Shown: positions 1 through 5,913 of the stretch, one piece after another
Position numbering within the stretch: position 1 is the first letter of the stretch
How the letters are laid out: every line of letters begins with the position of its first letter
Source of the DNA: Alphaproteobacteria bacterium
GTDB taxonomy: Bacteria; Pseudomonadota; Alphaproteobacteria; Sphingomonadales; Sphingomonadaceae
Direction of reading: 5' to 3'
Length of the DNA: 7,111 nucleotides
NCBI GenBank assembly: GCA_028293055.1
Contig: JAQGLD010000576.1
Coordinates: 1 to 7,111, forward strand
Notes under the pieces: model-generated
Told to the model about the DNA's origin: nothing
Seen by the model: the letters and a program-made list of their open reading frames with translations, nothing else
The model's database searches: none
Program-made: the position numbers and the translations under genes

Positions 1-276
1 TCCGGCATCGCCATGGGCGACCCGGCGCGCGGCGAGGGTGGCGCTTTCGGCGAGACGGATGATCCGCCGTGCCTCGAGCAGGAACACCCGGCCCGCCGGG
101 GTGAGCTGGACGACCCGGCTGGTTCGCTCGAGCAGGGAGACTCCGAGGATCCGTTCGAGCAACTGGATCTGCCGGCTGAGCGGCGGCTGGGTCATGTTGA
201 GCCGTTGCGCCGCCCGGCCGAAGTGGAGCTCTTCGGCGGTCGCGACGAAGCAACGCAATTGGCTGAGCTCGAACAT
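1..276 (-). CDS. LysR-family transcriptional regulator, N-terminal part (cut by window edge)
   Basis: Reading leftward from the ATG at 276-274 gives 92 open codons up to the window edge, so the effector-binding domain is missing. The visible part begins MFELSQLRCFVATAEELHFG and is a typical LysR winged helix-turn-helix. The recognition region is around residues 18-40 (GRAAQRLNMTQPPLSRQI), the wing includes LLERTSRVVQLTPAGR at about 48-63, and the start of the long linker helix follows. LysR proteins bind DNA as tetramers and usually respond to a small metabolite. The gene lies 41 bp downstream of kdgD on the same strand, so it may be cotranscribed with kdgD and control sugar-acid catabolism; that link is inferred from position only. 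No Shine-Dalgarno sequence is visible before the ATG, where a hairpin sits instead. Family assignment is secure; ligand and targets are unknown. Confidence 0.93.
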   Translation of the reverse strand, partial: MFELSQLRCFVATAEELHFGRAAQRLNMTQPPLSRQIQLLERILGVSLLERTSRVVQLTPAGRVFLLEARRIIRLAESATLAARRVAHGDAG

Positions 277-305
277 GGGCAGGGGCTTAACGCCGCTCCC
301 TGCCC
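277..305 (-). promoter_or_regulatory. Intercistronic inverted repeat between kdgD and lysR
   Basis: GGGCAGGG (277-284) and CCCTGCCC (298-305) form a perfect 8-bp inverted repeat around a 13-base loop. In the minus-strand transcript this GC-rich hairpin starts 12 bases after the kdgD stop and ends directly at the lysR ATG. It has no U-tract, so it is not a classical intrinsic terminator. It could reduce read-through from kdgD, stabilise the kdgD 3' end, or hide the lysR start region. The repeat is seen directly; the function is inference. Confidence 0.45.
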
Positions 306-317
306 CGCGCCAGCCCG

Positions 318-1256
318 TCAGGCGGCGCTGCGCAGCGCCTCCGGCCGTACCGCGGCGATCAGTCCACGGAGCGCCTCATGCTCCCCGGGCATCAGGTCGG
401 TGAGCGGAGGCCGTACCGGGCCCGCCGGGCGCCCGACCGCCTCCATCCCAGCCTTGACGATCGACACCGCATAGCCCCGGCCGAGATTGCGAAGCTCGAC
501 ATAGGGCAGGATGAAATCGCGGAGGCCGGCAAGTACCTTCGCGCTGTCCCGAGCCCGCACGGCGCGGTAGAAATCCAGTGCCCATCCGGGAAGGAAGTTG
601 AACACCGCCGAGGAATAGGTGGTGACGCCCATTTCGAGATAGGCGGCGGCGAACGTCTCCGCGGTCGGCAGGCCGCCTATATAGGTGAGGCGATCGCCCA
701 TCCTGGCATAGACCCGCATCATCAGCTCGATGTCGCCGACCCCGTCCTTGAATCCGACCAGGTTCGGATTGCGCTCGCACAAGCCGGCAAGCGTGTCGGC
801 GTCGAGTATGGAATTGTCGCGATTGTAGACGATCACTCCGAGCCGGGTAGCGCGGCACACCGTCTCGATATGGCGGGCGAGCCCCTCGGGCTTGGAATTG
901 ACCAGATAGGGCGGCAGGAGCAGCAGCCCGTCGGCGCCGGCGCGCTCGGCCCTTCGGGCGAGATCGACCGCGATCGCAGTCCCGTAGCCACAGCCGGCAA
1001 TGACCGGGACTCGCCCGGCGGTCTCCGCAACCGCGGCCGCGACGACTTTTTCCACCTCGTCGGGCGACAGCGAGAAGAACTCCCCGGTCCCGCCGGCGGC
1101 GAACAGTCCCGCGACGTCATGTTCAAGCAGCCAGGAACAGTGGGCCCGATAGTCGCCCTCGCGAAAGCGCAGCTCCGCGTCGAAGTGGGTCACCGGGAAG
1201 GACAGCAAGCCGGCGCCGATGCGCGCCGCCATCTCCAACGGGTCCAAGCCTGCCAT
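318..1256 (-). CDS. kdgD: 5-dehydro-4-deoxyglucarate dehydratase (KdgD)
   Basis: This 312-residue protein belongs to the DHDPS/NAL class I aldolase superfamily. KdgD dehydrates and decarboxylates 5-dehydro-4-deoxy-D-glucarate to 2,5-dioxopentanoate, a step in D-glucarate/galactarate and oxidative uronate catabolism in the cytoplasm. The GGTGE loop is at 55-59, followed by FFSLSPDEV; the catalytic Tyr is in VIVYNRDN (Tyr144) and the Schiff-base Lys in VGFKDGVGD (Lys170). The GTGEFFSLS and YNRDN signatures fit KdgD better than DapA or NanA, and the length is close to the usual 300-310. I chose the ATG at 1256-1254 because GAGGTGAGG lies just upstream; an in-frame ATG 26 codons further out would add a sequence unlike the family. 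The gene is followed 41 bp later by a LysR regulator. The next pathway enzyme, a 2-oxoglutarate semialdehyde dehydrogenase, is not in the window. Confidence 0.92.
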   Translation of the reverse strand: MAGLDPLEMAARIGAGLLSFPVTHFDAELRFREGDYRAHCSWLLEHDVAGLFAAGGTGEFFSLSPDEVEKVVAAAVAETAGRVPVIAGCGYGTAIAVDLARRAERAGADGLLLLPPYLVNSKPEGLARHIETVCRATRLGVIVYNRDNSILDADTLAGLCERNPNLVGFKDGVGDIELMMRVYARMGDRLTYIGGLPTAETFAAAYLEMGVTTYSSAVFNFLPGWALDFYRAVRARDSAKVLAGLRDFILPYVELRNLGRGYAVSIVKAGMEAVGRPAGPVRPPLTDLMPGEHEALRGLIAAVRPEALRSAA

Positions 1257-1497
1257 ATCCTCACCTCGAAAAATTCGGGCTGCTGCACGCGCATGGCCCG
1301 CGCAGTCCGGAATCGCCCTTCGACCGGCGCCCATGAAATATCGGGACCCGTTCCGGCGGTCTAAGCCAAAGGCGCTATCGATTCATGCTCATCTTGGCTT
1401 GATTCGGAGATGTCAGCGCGGGGCGCCCTTGGTCCGGCGTCCGGGTTGCGAGGCGGCTCGGCTTGTAACCGGTTCGATTTCAGCGCAGGCTGCGCCT
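1257..1497. other. Divergent intergenic region between kdgD and a small membrane-protein gene
   Basis: This 241-bp spacer separates the start of kdgD (minus) from the start of the 1498 gene (plus), so promoters for both directions are expected here. The kdgD ribosome-binding site occupies about 1259-1268 on the minus strand. The only clear small symmetry is the 8-bp palindrome AACCGGTT at 1467-1474, about 24 bp before the 1498 start. I found no -35/-10 pair good enough to call, no RNA gene, and no repeat. A LysR-type operator for the neighbouring regulator could be here but is not recognisable by eye. Confidence 0.5.
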
Positions 1498-1659
1498 ATG
1501 GCTGTCCGGACCGAAATCGCCTATTTGCTCATCCTGCTGATGCTTGCCACGGCAATCCTCGTCCCGATCCTGCTGGGCCGGGCGAAAAAGCGCGAGCGGC
1601 GGCGGGCCAATCAGCCTATCCGGCTCGTCGAGGAACAGACGGAGCCGATGGGTGACTGA
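1498..1659 (+). CDS. Small single-pass membrane protein, function unknown
   Basis: The 53-residue product starts MAVRTEIAYLLILLMLATAI. It has one strongly hydrophobic segment at about 8-27, then a basic stretch RAKKRERRR at about 28-36 and a short polar tail. By the positive-inside rule the C-terminus should be cytoplasmic. I do not recognise a family. The ATG at 1498 was chosen because it lies directly before the membrane segment; the open frame extends upstream, but that part overlaps kdgD and has biased, non-protein-like composition. The Shine-Dalgarno site is weak (a GCAGG-like sequence upstream). Its stop overlaps the GTG start of the next gene by 8 bases (1652-1659), which suggests a translationally coupled pair. 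A false ORF is possible but less likely, given the clean membrane helix and the overlap. Confidence 0.6.
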   Translation: MAVRTEIAYLLILLMLATAILVPILLGRAKKRERRRANQPIRLVEEQTEPMGD

Positions 1660-1885
1660 GTCGAAGGAAGCGGCACGGGCCGGGATAGACAGCCAGATCC
1701 GCTCGGTAATGACCGTCATCGAGGAGCAGGGCGAAGCGCTGATCCAGAGCGGCGTCGATGCCGATGCAGTGGTCCGCGGGACCCTGCTCGCCGCGATGTT
1801 CCTCGGCAGTCCGCTCGCCGATTACAGCCGCCTCGCGCAATGGCTTCGGGACACCGCCCTGGGGCTGGACGAAGCCGCCGGCTGA
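1652..1885 (+). CDS. Small soluble hypothetical protein, coupled to upstream gene
   Basis: From the GTG at 1652 this frame encodes 77 residues beginning VTESKEAARAGIDSQIRSVM. The product looks soluble and largely helical, with a short hydrophobic patch at about 44-52 (TLLAAMFLG) and an acidic C-terminus. It has no recognisable domain. GTG is preferred because GGAG at 1641-1644 lies seven bases upstream; an in-frame ATG at 1544 would overlap the preceding gene extensively with Arg/Ser-rich, shadow-like sequence. The 8-base overlap with the small membrane-protein gene suggests the two are made together and might interact; this is inference. It ends four bases before the stop codon of the convergent gene at 1890. 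Confidence 0.65.
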   Translation: MTESKEAARAGIDSQIRSVMTVIEEQGEALIQSGVDADAVVRGTLLAAMFLGSPLADYSRLAQWLRDTALGLDEAAG

Positions 1886-1900
1886 TCGATCACTCGATCA
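1883..1900. terminator. Short inverted repeat spanning two convergent stop codons
   Basis: TGATCGA (1883-1889) and TCGATCA (1894-1900) form a perfect 7-bp inverted repeat with a 4-base loop, TCAC. The first arm contains the TGA of the plus-strand gene. The TGA of the minus-strand gene lies in the loop (TCA, 1890-1892). Position between convergent genes suggests a bidirectional transcript-end structure, but the stem has only three G-C pairs and no U-tract follows, so termination is uncertain. Confidence 0.3.
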
Positions 1901-2204
1901 CCGTCCAATCGCCCGGCCCGTTGCGCCGCATCGGCACTCCGCACGTCTTGCAGACGCTGACATAGGCTCCGTCCTTGCCGGCCTTCGCGTTGCGCTTCGA
2001 ACGCTGGTGGCCGCCGGCGCAGGGATGGACCGCACCGCCCTCCTCGTCCCCGAGCACTTTGATCTTGCGCGGCGCGTTGACCATCTTTCGACGCCGCGTG
2101 TGCTGAAACCAGCGAAACGAAAGCAAGGCGAGCGGCGGCACGAAGACGAATGTCACTGCCAGTCCAAACATCCACGCCAGCACGGGCGTCCATGCGGGAT
2201 CCAC
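1890..2204 (-). CDS. Membrane-anchored protein with Cys/His-rich C-terminal tail, function unknown
   Basis: The GTG at 2204-2202 gives a 104-residue protein. A membrane helix covers about residues 8-30 (rich in V, F, L), followed by a basic stretch (FQHTRRRK, 33-40) and a polar domain. The tail holds His60, Cys62, His66 and a CKTC pair (Cys85, Cys88) in the order HPC-x3-H-x18-CxxC, which resembles a small zinc-ribbon-like site. The strong Shine-Dalgarno AAGGGAGA six bases before the GTG decides the start; further upstream ATG codons at 2258 and 2237 lack such a site, and the latter lies inside a palindrome. The orientation is uncertain, but the basic stretch suggests that the Cys/His domain is cytoplasmic. 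I do not recognise the family. The gene converges with the 1652 gene and lies downstream of the mla operon, 119 bp from its last gene, on the same strand. Confidence 0.7.
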   Translation of the reverse strand: MDPAWTPVLAWMFGLAVTFVFVPPLALLSFRWFQHTRRRKMVNAPRKIKVLGDEEGGAVHPCAGGHQRSKRNAKAGKDGAYVSVCKTCGVPMRRNGPGDWTVIE

Positions 2205-2209
2205 GTATC

Positions 2210-2217
2210 TCTCCCTT
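2210..2217 (-). promoter_or_regulatory. Strong ribosome-binding site for the 1890-2204 gene
   Basis: On the minus strand AAGGGAGA precedes the GTG at 2204 with about six bases of spacing. It is the best Shine-Dalgarno match in this part of the window and is the main reason for choosing the GTG start over the upstream ATG codons. Confidence 0.65.
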
Positions 2218-2221
2218 AGTC

Positions 2222-2239
2222 GAATGCCGGCCGGCATTC
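2222..2239. promoter_or_regulatory. Perfect 18-bp palindrome, candidate operator
   Basis: GAATGCCGGCCGGCATTC is a perfect palindrome without a spacer. It lies 17 bp upstream of the GTG of the 1890-2204 gene and just upstream of its ribosome-binding site. A spacer-free 9+9 symmetry is more typical of a dimeric protein binding site than of a transcription terminator, where a loop is needed. No regulator is assigned. High-GC DNA produces short palindromes often, but 18 bp is longer than expected by chance in a gap of this size. Confidence 0.4.
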
Positions 2240-2323
2240 CCCCTGTGATCGCCCGCAATGCGCGAAGCGCGCGCTCGCGACAACCGGCTTTCTTGATCTA
2301 TGTCGTAGCTCGTCGCGATCCGC

Positions 2324-2908
2324 TCAGCCGACCCAGGCAGCCACATCGCTCGCGACCTGGTTCGCGGCCTGGTTGAGCGCTGCGGCAGCCGAAGGTCCGT
2401 CCAATGCAGCGACTGGGACTCGCGCCGCGAACCGGCGAGTCTCGACCGTGGCGCTGGTCCGCGCCAGCACGGCGTCATAGACCACCACCGCCTGCATCTG
2501 GTCGGCGTCGAGACCGAAGCTCTGCAGCGTTCCGGTCAGCCTAAGGCCGGGATCGAGATTGAACTGGCGCGAATCGAGCACCACCCGGCCGCCGTGCACC
2601 GAAATCGTCTCTGAAATCAGCCGGCCGAACAGGGCGCTGGGCGTTTCCACCCACTGGGCGTCCTTGAGATAGGCGACCTGGTTGTTGCCGCTGTGCACCG
2701 GCACTCGCGGAGTGGCCAGCTCCTGATTGGCCACCGGAGGCACGACCGTGATCACCTGCCCCGCCGCTGCGGAGCGCGACGGCCCTGCCGGCTGCTCCTG
2801 CGCGGCGGTGAGGCGCAGGAAATAAGGCGGGGTCTTGCCGCCGAAGCTGATGCAGCCCGAAAGAGCGATCCCCAGGCCGAGCGGGAGGAAAAGGTGGCTT
2901 CTCTTCAT
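2324..2908 (-). CDS. ABC-type transport auxiliary lipoprotein (PqiC-like)
   Basis: The 194-residue product has a lipoprotein signal: a basic start MKRSH, a hydrophobic core, and the lipobox LSGC with the acylated Cys at 19. The next residue is Ile, not Asp, so outer-membrane sorting is expected in a Gram-negative cell. The mature part matches the ABC_trans_aux/PqiC type by overall layout: YFLRL near 29-33, a VITVVPP strand at 52-58, the NQVAYLKDAQWVETP segment at 76-90 and an alternating strand/helix C-terminal half. Proteins of this type sit at the outer membrane and partner MCE systems. The ATG overlaps the mlaD stop in ATGA (4 bases), so it is the last gene of the mla operon and probably translationally coupled. 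Family assignment is good; the exact role (docking of MlaD or receipt of lipid) is inferred. Confidence 0.87.
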   Translation of the reverse strand: MKRSHLFLPLGLGIALSGCISFGGKTPPYFLRLTAAQEQPAGPSRSAAAGQVITVVPPVANQELATPRVPVHSGNNQVAYLKDAQWVETPSALFGRLISETISVHGGRVVLDSRQFNLDPGLRLTGTLQSFGLDADQMQAVVVYDAVLARTSATVETRRFAARVPVAALDGPSAAAALNQAANQVASDVAAWVG

Positions 2909-3894
2909 TTCTTCCTCGGACTGTAATCGGGGAGCTTCTGACCGCCGACGATCCCGCCCGCGCCCTGGGTGTTCAACCGCTGCGCGACGGCCGATAGCGC
3001 TCCGGACATCTCGCGCAGATCCCGGACGAGCTGGCCGACCTCGGGGATGGTCTGCTTGGAGAAGGCCTGCAGGCCGGGTCGCGCGTCGCCGATCGCAGCA
3101 TCGAGATTGTGCATGCTGGTATCGGCCGAGCGCACGGTGCGCTGGAGATCCGCGATCAGCGGGCGAGCATCCTTCTGCAGCAGGTCGTTGCTGGTGTCGG
3201 CGAGCTTGCCGAACGATTCGGCCGCATCGCCGGCCTGGCGGATCGCAACCCGCGCGTCCGCCATGGTCGAAGCGATCTCGTCCGAGCGCTGGGCGAGATT
3301 CTTGCTGATTACCTGGACGTTTTCGAGGATCGCCGCGATCGACTTCTGATTGCGGTCGGAGAGCAATTCGGTCAGGCGCAGGGTCAAAGTCGAGACACGC
3401 TCCAGCAATTCCGGAGCGCTGTTGAGCAATTGGCCGAGCGCGCCTGGCTTGGTGGGGATGATCGCCTCGCCGAACGGGCAGACCCGGTCGCGATTGGTGT
3501 CGGGACAGGTGATCTCGCGCGCTCCGGTGAGGCGGCGCTGGTCGCTCTCGGGCGGATCGAGCTGGATCGCGGAAACCCCGGTGAAGCCGACGCCCTTGAT
3601 CGTCGCGAACGTGCCGACCAGCACCGGAGTGCTGTTGTTGACGCTGATCCGGACGCGGATGACCTCGGGCGCCTGCGGCACCAGGTTGATCGATTCGACC
3701 TGGCCGACCGGAACTCCGGAAAAGGTCACCGACGAGCCCTTGGCGAGGCCGTCGACCGCGGTCTTGAACAAGATGTCGTAATGCTTGTCCTGGTTGCCTC
3801 CGGCCTGCGACAGCCAGACCAGGAACAGGACGACCGCGCCGATCAGTGCGAGCACCACGGCGCCGACCAGGACATGGTTGGAACGAGTCTCCAT
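2905..3894 (-). CDS. mlaD: MlaD-family MCE-domain protein of a lipid ABC transporter
   Basis: This 329-residue protein has an N-terminal membrane anchor (about 8-29) and one MCE domain at about 38-114 (YDILFKTAVDGLAKGSSVTF ... GVPVGQVESI ... IKGVGFTGVSAIQL). A helical periplasmic region follows at about 150-308. MCE domains form hexameric rings with a hydrophobic pore for lipid passage. It is much longer than E. coli MlaD (about 183 residues); the long helical part is closer to YrbD-like/Mce proteins of alphaproteobacteria and could form an extended tube or coiled coil. Between the MCE domain and the helices is an insertion of about 30 residues with Cys130 and Cys139, which probably form a disulphide in the periplasm. 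Its start overlaps the mlaF stop by one base (TGATG), and its end overlaps the lipoprotein start by four. Substrate is inferred to be phospholipid from family knowledge. Confidence 0.92.
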   Translation of the reverse strand: METRSNHVLVGAVVLALIGAVVLFLVWLSQAGGNQDKHYDILFKTAVDGLAKGSSVTFSGVPVGQVESINLVPQAPEVIRVRISVNNSTPVLVGTFATIKGVGFTGVSAIQLDPPESDQRRLTGAREITCPDTNRDRVCPFGEAIIPTKPGALGQLLNSAPELLERVSTLTLRLTELLSDRNQKSIAAILENVQVISKNLAQRSDEIASTMADARVAIRQAGDAAESFGKLADTSNDLLQKDARPLIADLQRTVRSADTSMHNLDAAIGDARPGLQAFSKQTIPEVGQLVRDLREMSGALSAVAQRLNTQGAGGIVGGQKLPDYSPRKK

Positions 3895-4733
3895 CAGGCC
3901 TCAGCTCCCCCCGTTTCCGCGCGGGCTTCCTCGGCGCGGCTTTCGTTGGCCTCTTCGTTGGCCTCCTCTGCGGCCCGCCCACGCGGCCCACGGAAATATT
4001 CCTGTATCCATTCGTGGTCCAAAGCCAAGAGTTCCGGAATCGTTCCAACCGCGATCACCTTGCGGTCGGCCAGCACGGCCACCCGGTCGCAGATCGCGTA
4101 GAGCGTGTCGAGGTCGTGGGTGATCAGGAAGACGGTGAGGCCGAGGCGCTGCGAGAGATCCTTGATCAACTGGTCGAAGGCTGCGGCGCCGATCGGATCG
4201 AGCCCCGCGGTCGGCTCGTCGAGGAAGAGCAATTCCGGATCGAGTGCGAGCGCCCGCGCGATCCCGGCACGCTTGCGCATGCCGCCGGAAAGCTCGGAGG
4301 GATATTTCGGCCCGGTATCCTCGGGCAGGCCGACCATGACGACCTTGTAGGCTGCGATCTCGTCGAGCAGCTTGTCGCTCAGCCGCGAATAGAATTCCCT
4401 GAGCGGCACCTCGACATTCTCGGCGACGGTCAGCGTCGAGAACAAGGCGGCGCCCTGGAACAATATGCCCCAGCGGCGGCGTATGCCCTGCAACTCCTGC
4501 TCGTCGCGATCGAGGATCGATTCGCCGAACACCTTCACTACGCCGGAATCGGGGCGCTGCAGGCCGATCAGCGAGCGCATCAGCACCGACTTGCCGGTCC
4601 CCGAGCCGCCGACCACGCCGAGTATCTCGCCGCGGCGGACATCGAGATCGAGATTCTCGTGGACGACCTGCTCGCCGAAGCTGTTGGTCAGCCCGCGCAC
4701 TTCGATGACGATCTCCGGTTCGGATTCGCTCAT
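3894..4733 (-). CDS. mlaF: MlaF-family ABC transporter ATP-binding protein
   Basis: The 279-residue cytoplasmic ATPase powers the MlaE permease. All ABC motifs are intact: Walker A GGSGTGKS (42-49), Q-loop Gln93 in LFQGAALF, signature LSGGM (148-152), Walker B LLFLDEP (168-174), D-loop GLDP (177-180) and switch His206 in ITHDLD. The LFQGAALFSTLTVAENV and SGGMRKRAGIARALALDPE segments are typical of MlaF/Mkl/TtgA-type ATPases rather than of other ABC families. The last 25 residues form a Glu/Ala-rich tail beyond the conserved core, partly encoded by a 12-bp tandem repeat. The start overlaps the mlaE stop in ATGA and the stop overlaps the mlaD start by one base, so the subunits are probably made in coupled amounts. 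Confidence 0.95.
   Translation of the reverse strand: MSESEPEIVIEVRGLTNSFGEQVVHENLDLDVRRGEILGVVGGSGTGKSVLMRSLIGLQRPDSGVVKVFGESILDRDEQELQGIRRRWGILFQGAALFSTLTVAENVEVPLREFYSRLSDKLLDEIAAYKVVMVGLPEDTGPKYPSELSGGMRKRAGIARALALDPELLFLDEPTAGLDPIGAAAFDQLIKDLSQRLGLTVFLITHDLDTLYAICDRVAVLADRKVIAVGTIPELLALDHEWIQEYFRGPRGRAAEEANEEANESRAEEARAETGGAEA
3942..3965. repeat. 12-bp tandem duplication in the mlaF 3' end
   Basis: TTCGTTGGCCTC occurs twice in tandem without mismatch (3942-3953, 3954-3965). It keeps the reading frame and encodes a repeated Glu/Ala/Asn unit (EEANEEANE) in the acidic C-terminal tail of MlaF. It is a likely slippage product in a weakly constrained tail. Confidence 0.7.
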
Positions 4734-5839
4734 AGCCAGCCGATCGAGGTGAAGAAGACCGCGAAGAAGGCATCGAGGACGATGACCAGGAAGATCGCCT
4801 GGACGACCGCGGTGGTCGTTCGCATGCCGACCTCTTCAGCGTTCGATTCGACCTGCATGCCCTGGTAGCAGCCGGCCATTCCGATGATCAGCCCGAAGAC
4901 CGGCGCCTTGACCATCAGCTGCCAAAGATCGGTGACCGGGACGACCTCGCGAATTCGCTGGATGAAGGTGACCGGCGGGATTCCGAGCGAAATCCAGCAG
5001 AAAATACCGCCTCCGACGATCGCGACGATCCCCGAATAGAAACCGAGCAACGGCATCATCAGCACGGTCGAGAGGACTCGCGGAAAGATCAGGGCCTCCA
5101 TCGGCGAGACCCCGATCGTGCGCATCGCATCCACTTCCTCGGCGAGCTTCATCGACCCGAGCTGCGCTGCGAAGGACGAGCCCGATCGCCCGGCAACCAT
5201 GATCGCGGTCATCAGCACGCCGAGTTCCTTGAGCGAGCTTCGCCCGATCAGATTGACCGTGAACACCTCGGCTCCAAACTGCCTGAGCTGGACCGCGCCC
5301 TGCTGGGCGATGACCAGGCCGACGAGCAGGCTCATCAGCCCGACGATGCCGAGCGCATGAATTCCGACCACCTCGATCCGCTGGACGATGGCGTTGATCC
5401 GCAGTCGGCGCGGGTGAAGCATGATTCGCCAGGTGGTGATCAGCAGCGAGCCGAAGAATCCGAGCAACCCGACCATGGTCTGGCCGGCCATGATCGTCGC
5501 GGTGCCGACCTGATTGAGCAATTGCGCCAGGGACGAAGGGGCATCCGGGCGGACCTTGACCGCCTTGTCGGCCTGCTCGACCAGCCTGAGCAAGCTGAGC
5601 TGATCCTCGTTGGCGCCGATTATCTCTCCGTCGCGGTCACGCGCGGTGCGATGGACGACCCAGGCGCCGATCGTGTCCATCCGATCGACGCCGGAAAGGT
5701 CGAGCAGGAACCCGCGCCCCTTCAGCCGCTCGAGCCGGGTGGGCAGCACGCCGAGCCGGGGCAAGGTCAGGTCGCCCTGAAAGCGGAGCGTCCGTCGACC
5801 TTCATCCTTGGTCTCGCTATACCTGGCGACGCTGCTCAT
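4730..5839 (-). CDS. mlaE: MlaE-family lipid ABC permease with N-terminal STAS domain
   Basis: This 369-residue inner-membrane protein combines an MlaB-like STAS domain (about 15-95) with an MlaE permease (about 105-369). The STAS part shows LLDLSGVDRMDTIGAW, in which Thr56 occupies the Ser/Thr position of the family. The permease part has about five hydrophobic segments and the family hallmarks AGRSGSSFAAQLGSMKLAEE (217-236), IDAMRTIG-like VDAMRTIGVSP, PRVL, and GMQVESNAEEVGMRTTTAVV (327-346). It forms a dimer with MlaF and receives MlaD on the periplasmic side. In E. coli MlaB is a separate gene; here the fusion makes it unnecessary. It is the first gene of the operon and overlaps mlaF by four bases. 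The ATG at 5839 is preceded by only a weak ribosome-binding site. Confidence 0.94.
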   Translation of the reverse strand: MSSVARYSETKDEGRRTLRFQGDLTLPRLGVLPTRLERLKGRGFLLDLSGVDRMDTIGAWVVHRTARDRDGEIIGANEDQLSLLRLVEQADKAVKVRPDAPSSLAQLLNQVGTATIMAGQTMVGLLGFFGSLLITTWRIMLHPRRLRINAIVQRIEVVGIHALGIVGLMSLLVGLVIAQQGAVQLRQFGAEVFTVNLIGRSSLKELGVLMTAIMVAGRSGSSFAAQLGSMKLAEEVDAMRTIGVSPMEALIFPRVLSTVLMMPLLGFYSGIVAIVGGGIFCWISLGIPPVTFIQRIREVVPVTDLWQLMVKAPVFGLIIGMAGCYQGMQVESNAEEVGMRTTTAVVQAIFLVIVLDAFFAVFFTSIGWL

Positions 5840-5913
5840 TCAGGCGACATGCTTCAAATCGGCGGCTCCGGCAAGCTGGACAAGGCTAACCGCCGGTGCT
5901 TGACGCGGGTTCC
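5840..5913. other. Divergent promoter region between mlaE and the HAD phosphatase gene
   Basis: These 74 bp separate the starts of two divergent transcription units, so both promoters should lie here or reach into the coding starts. A minus-strand TTGTCC followed 17 bp later by GATTTG is the best candidate for mlaE, and it is a weak match to a sigma-70 promoter. On the plus strand only an isolated TTGACG (5900-5905) is seen, with no -10 at the right distance. No strong operator symmetry is visible. Confidence 0.35.

Larger units (their letters stand above)
2205..2323. other. Intergenic region downstream of the mla operon, with several symmetric sequences
   Basis: These 119 bp lie between the lipoprotein stop and the GTG of the next minus-strand gene. 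Besides the ribosome-binding site and the 18-bp palindrome listed separately, it contains GCGCG/CGCGC (2260-2264, 2268-2272) with a 3-base loop, and TCGCGAC/GTCGCGA (2275-2281, 2312-2318) with a 30-base loop. Neither is followed by a U-tract. They may form the 3' end structure of the mla transcript, but the evidence is weak. Confidence 0.35.

Noticed and set aside
318..1256. DapA (dihydrodipicolinate synthase) or NanA as the identity of the aldolase-family gene
   Set aside because: The [14 protein letters not shown] and VIVYNRDN segments are characteristic of KdgD; DapA typically has GTTGES and a YNVPxR motif.
378..1364. Plus-strand open frame of 328 codons opposite kdgD
   Set aside because: It mirrors kdgD codon by codon on the opposite strand. 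The KdgD frame has intact catalytic motifs and a good ribosome-binding site; this one has neither.
1219..1497. N-terminal extension of the small membrane protein into and through the kdgD start
   Set aside because: It would overlap kdgD and its ribosome-binding site antiparallel, and the added sequence is low-complexity Arg/Ala/Pro without family features.
2324..4048. Very long minus-strand open frame (574 codons) across the lipoprotein gene and most of mlaD
   Set aside because: Only its last 194 codons are real (the lipoprotein). The upstream part lies over mlaD in another frame and is Arg/Pro/Gly-rich with no domain, as expected for a shadow in high-GC DNA.
3109..4868. Two plus-strand open frames of about 330-340 codons opposite mlaD and mlaF
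   Set aside because: They are antisense to genes with complete, recognisable motifs, have biased composition (many Arg, Asp, Gly, His) and show no domain.
5896..5913. GTG at 5896 as the start of the HAD phosphatase
   Set aside because: It adds only six residues before the conserved ARLAIYDMDRT start and has no better ribosome-binding site than the ATG at 5914, though it cannot be fully excluded.
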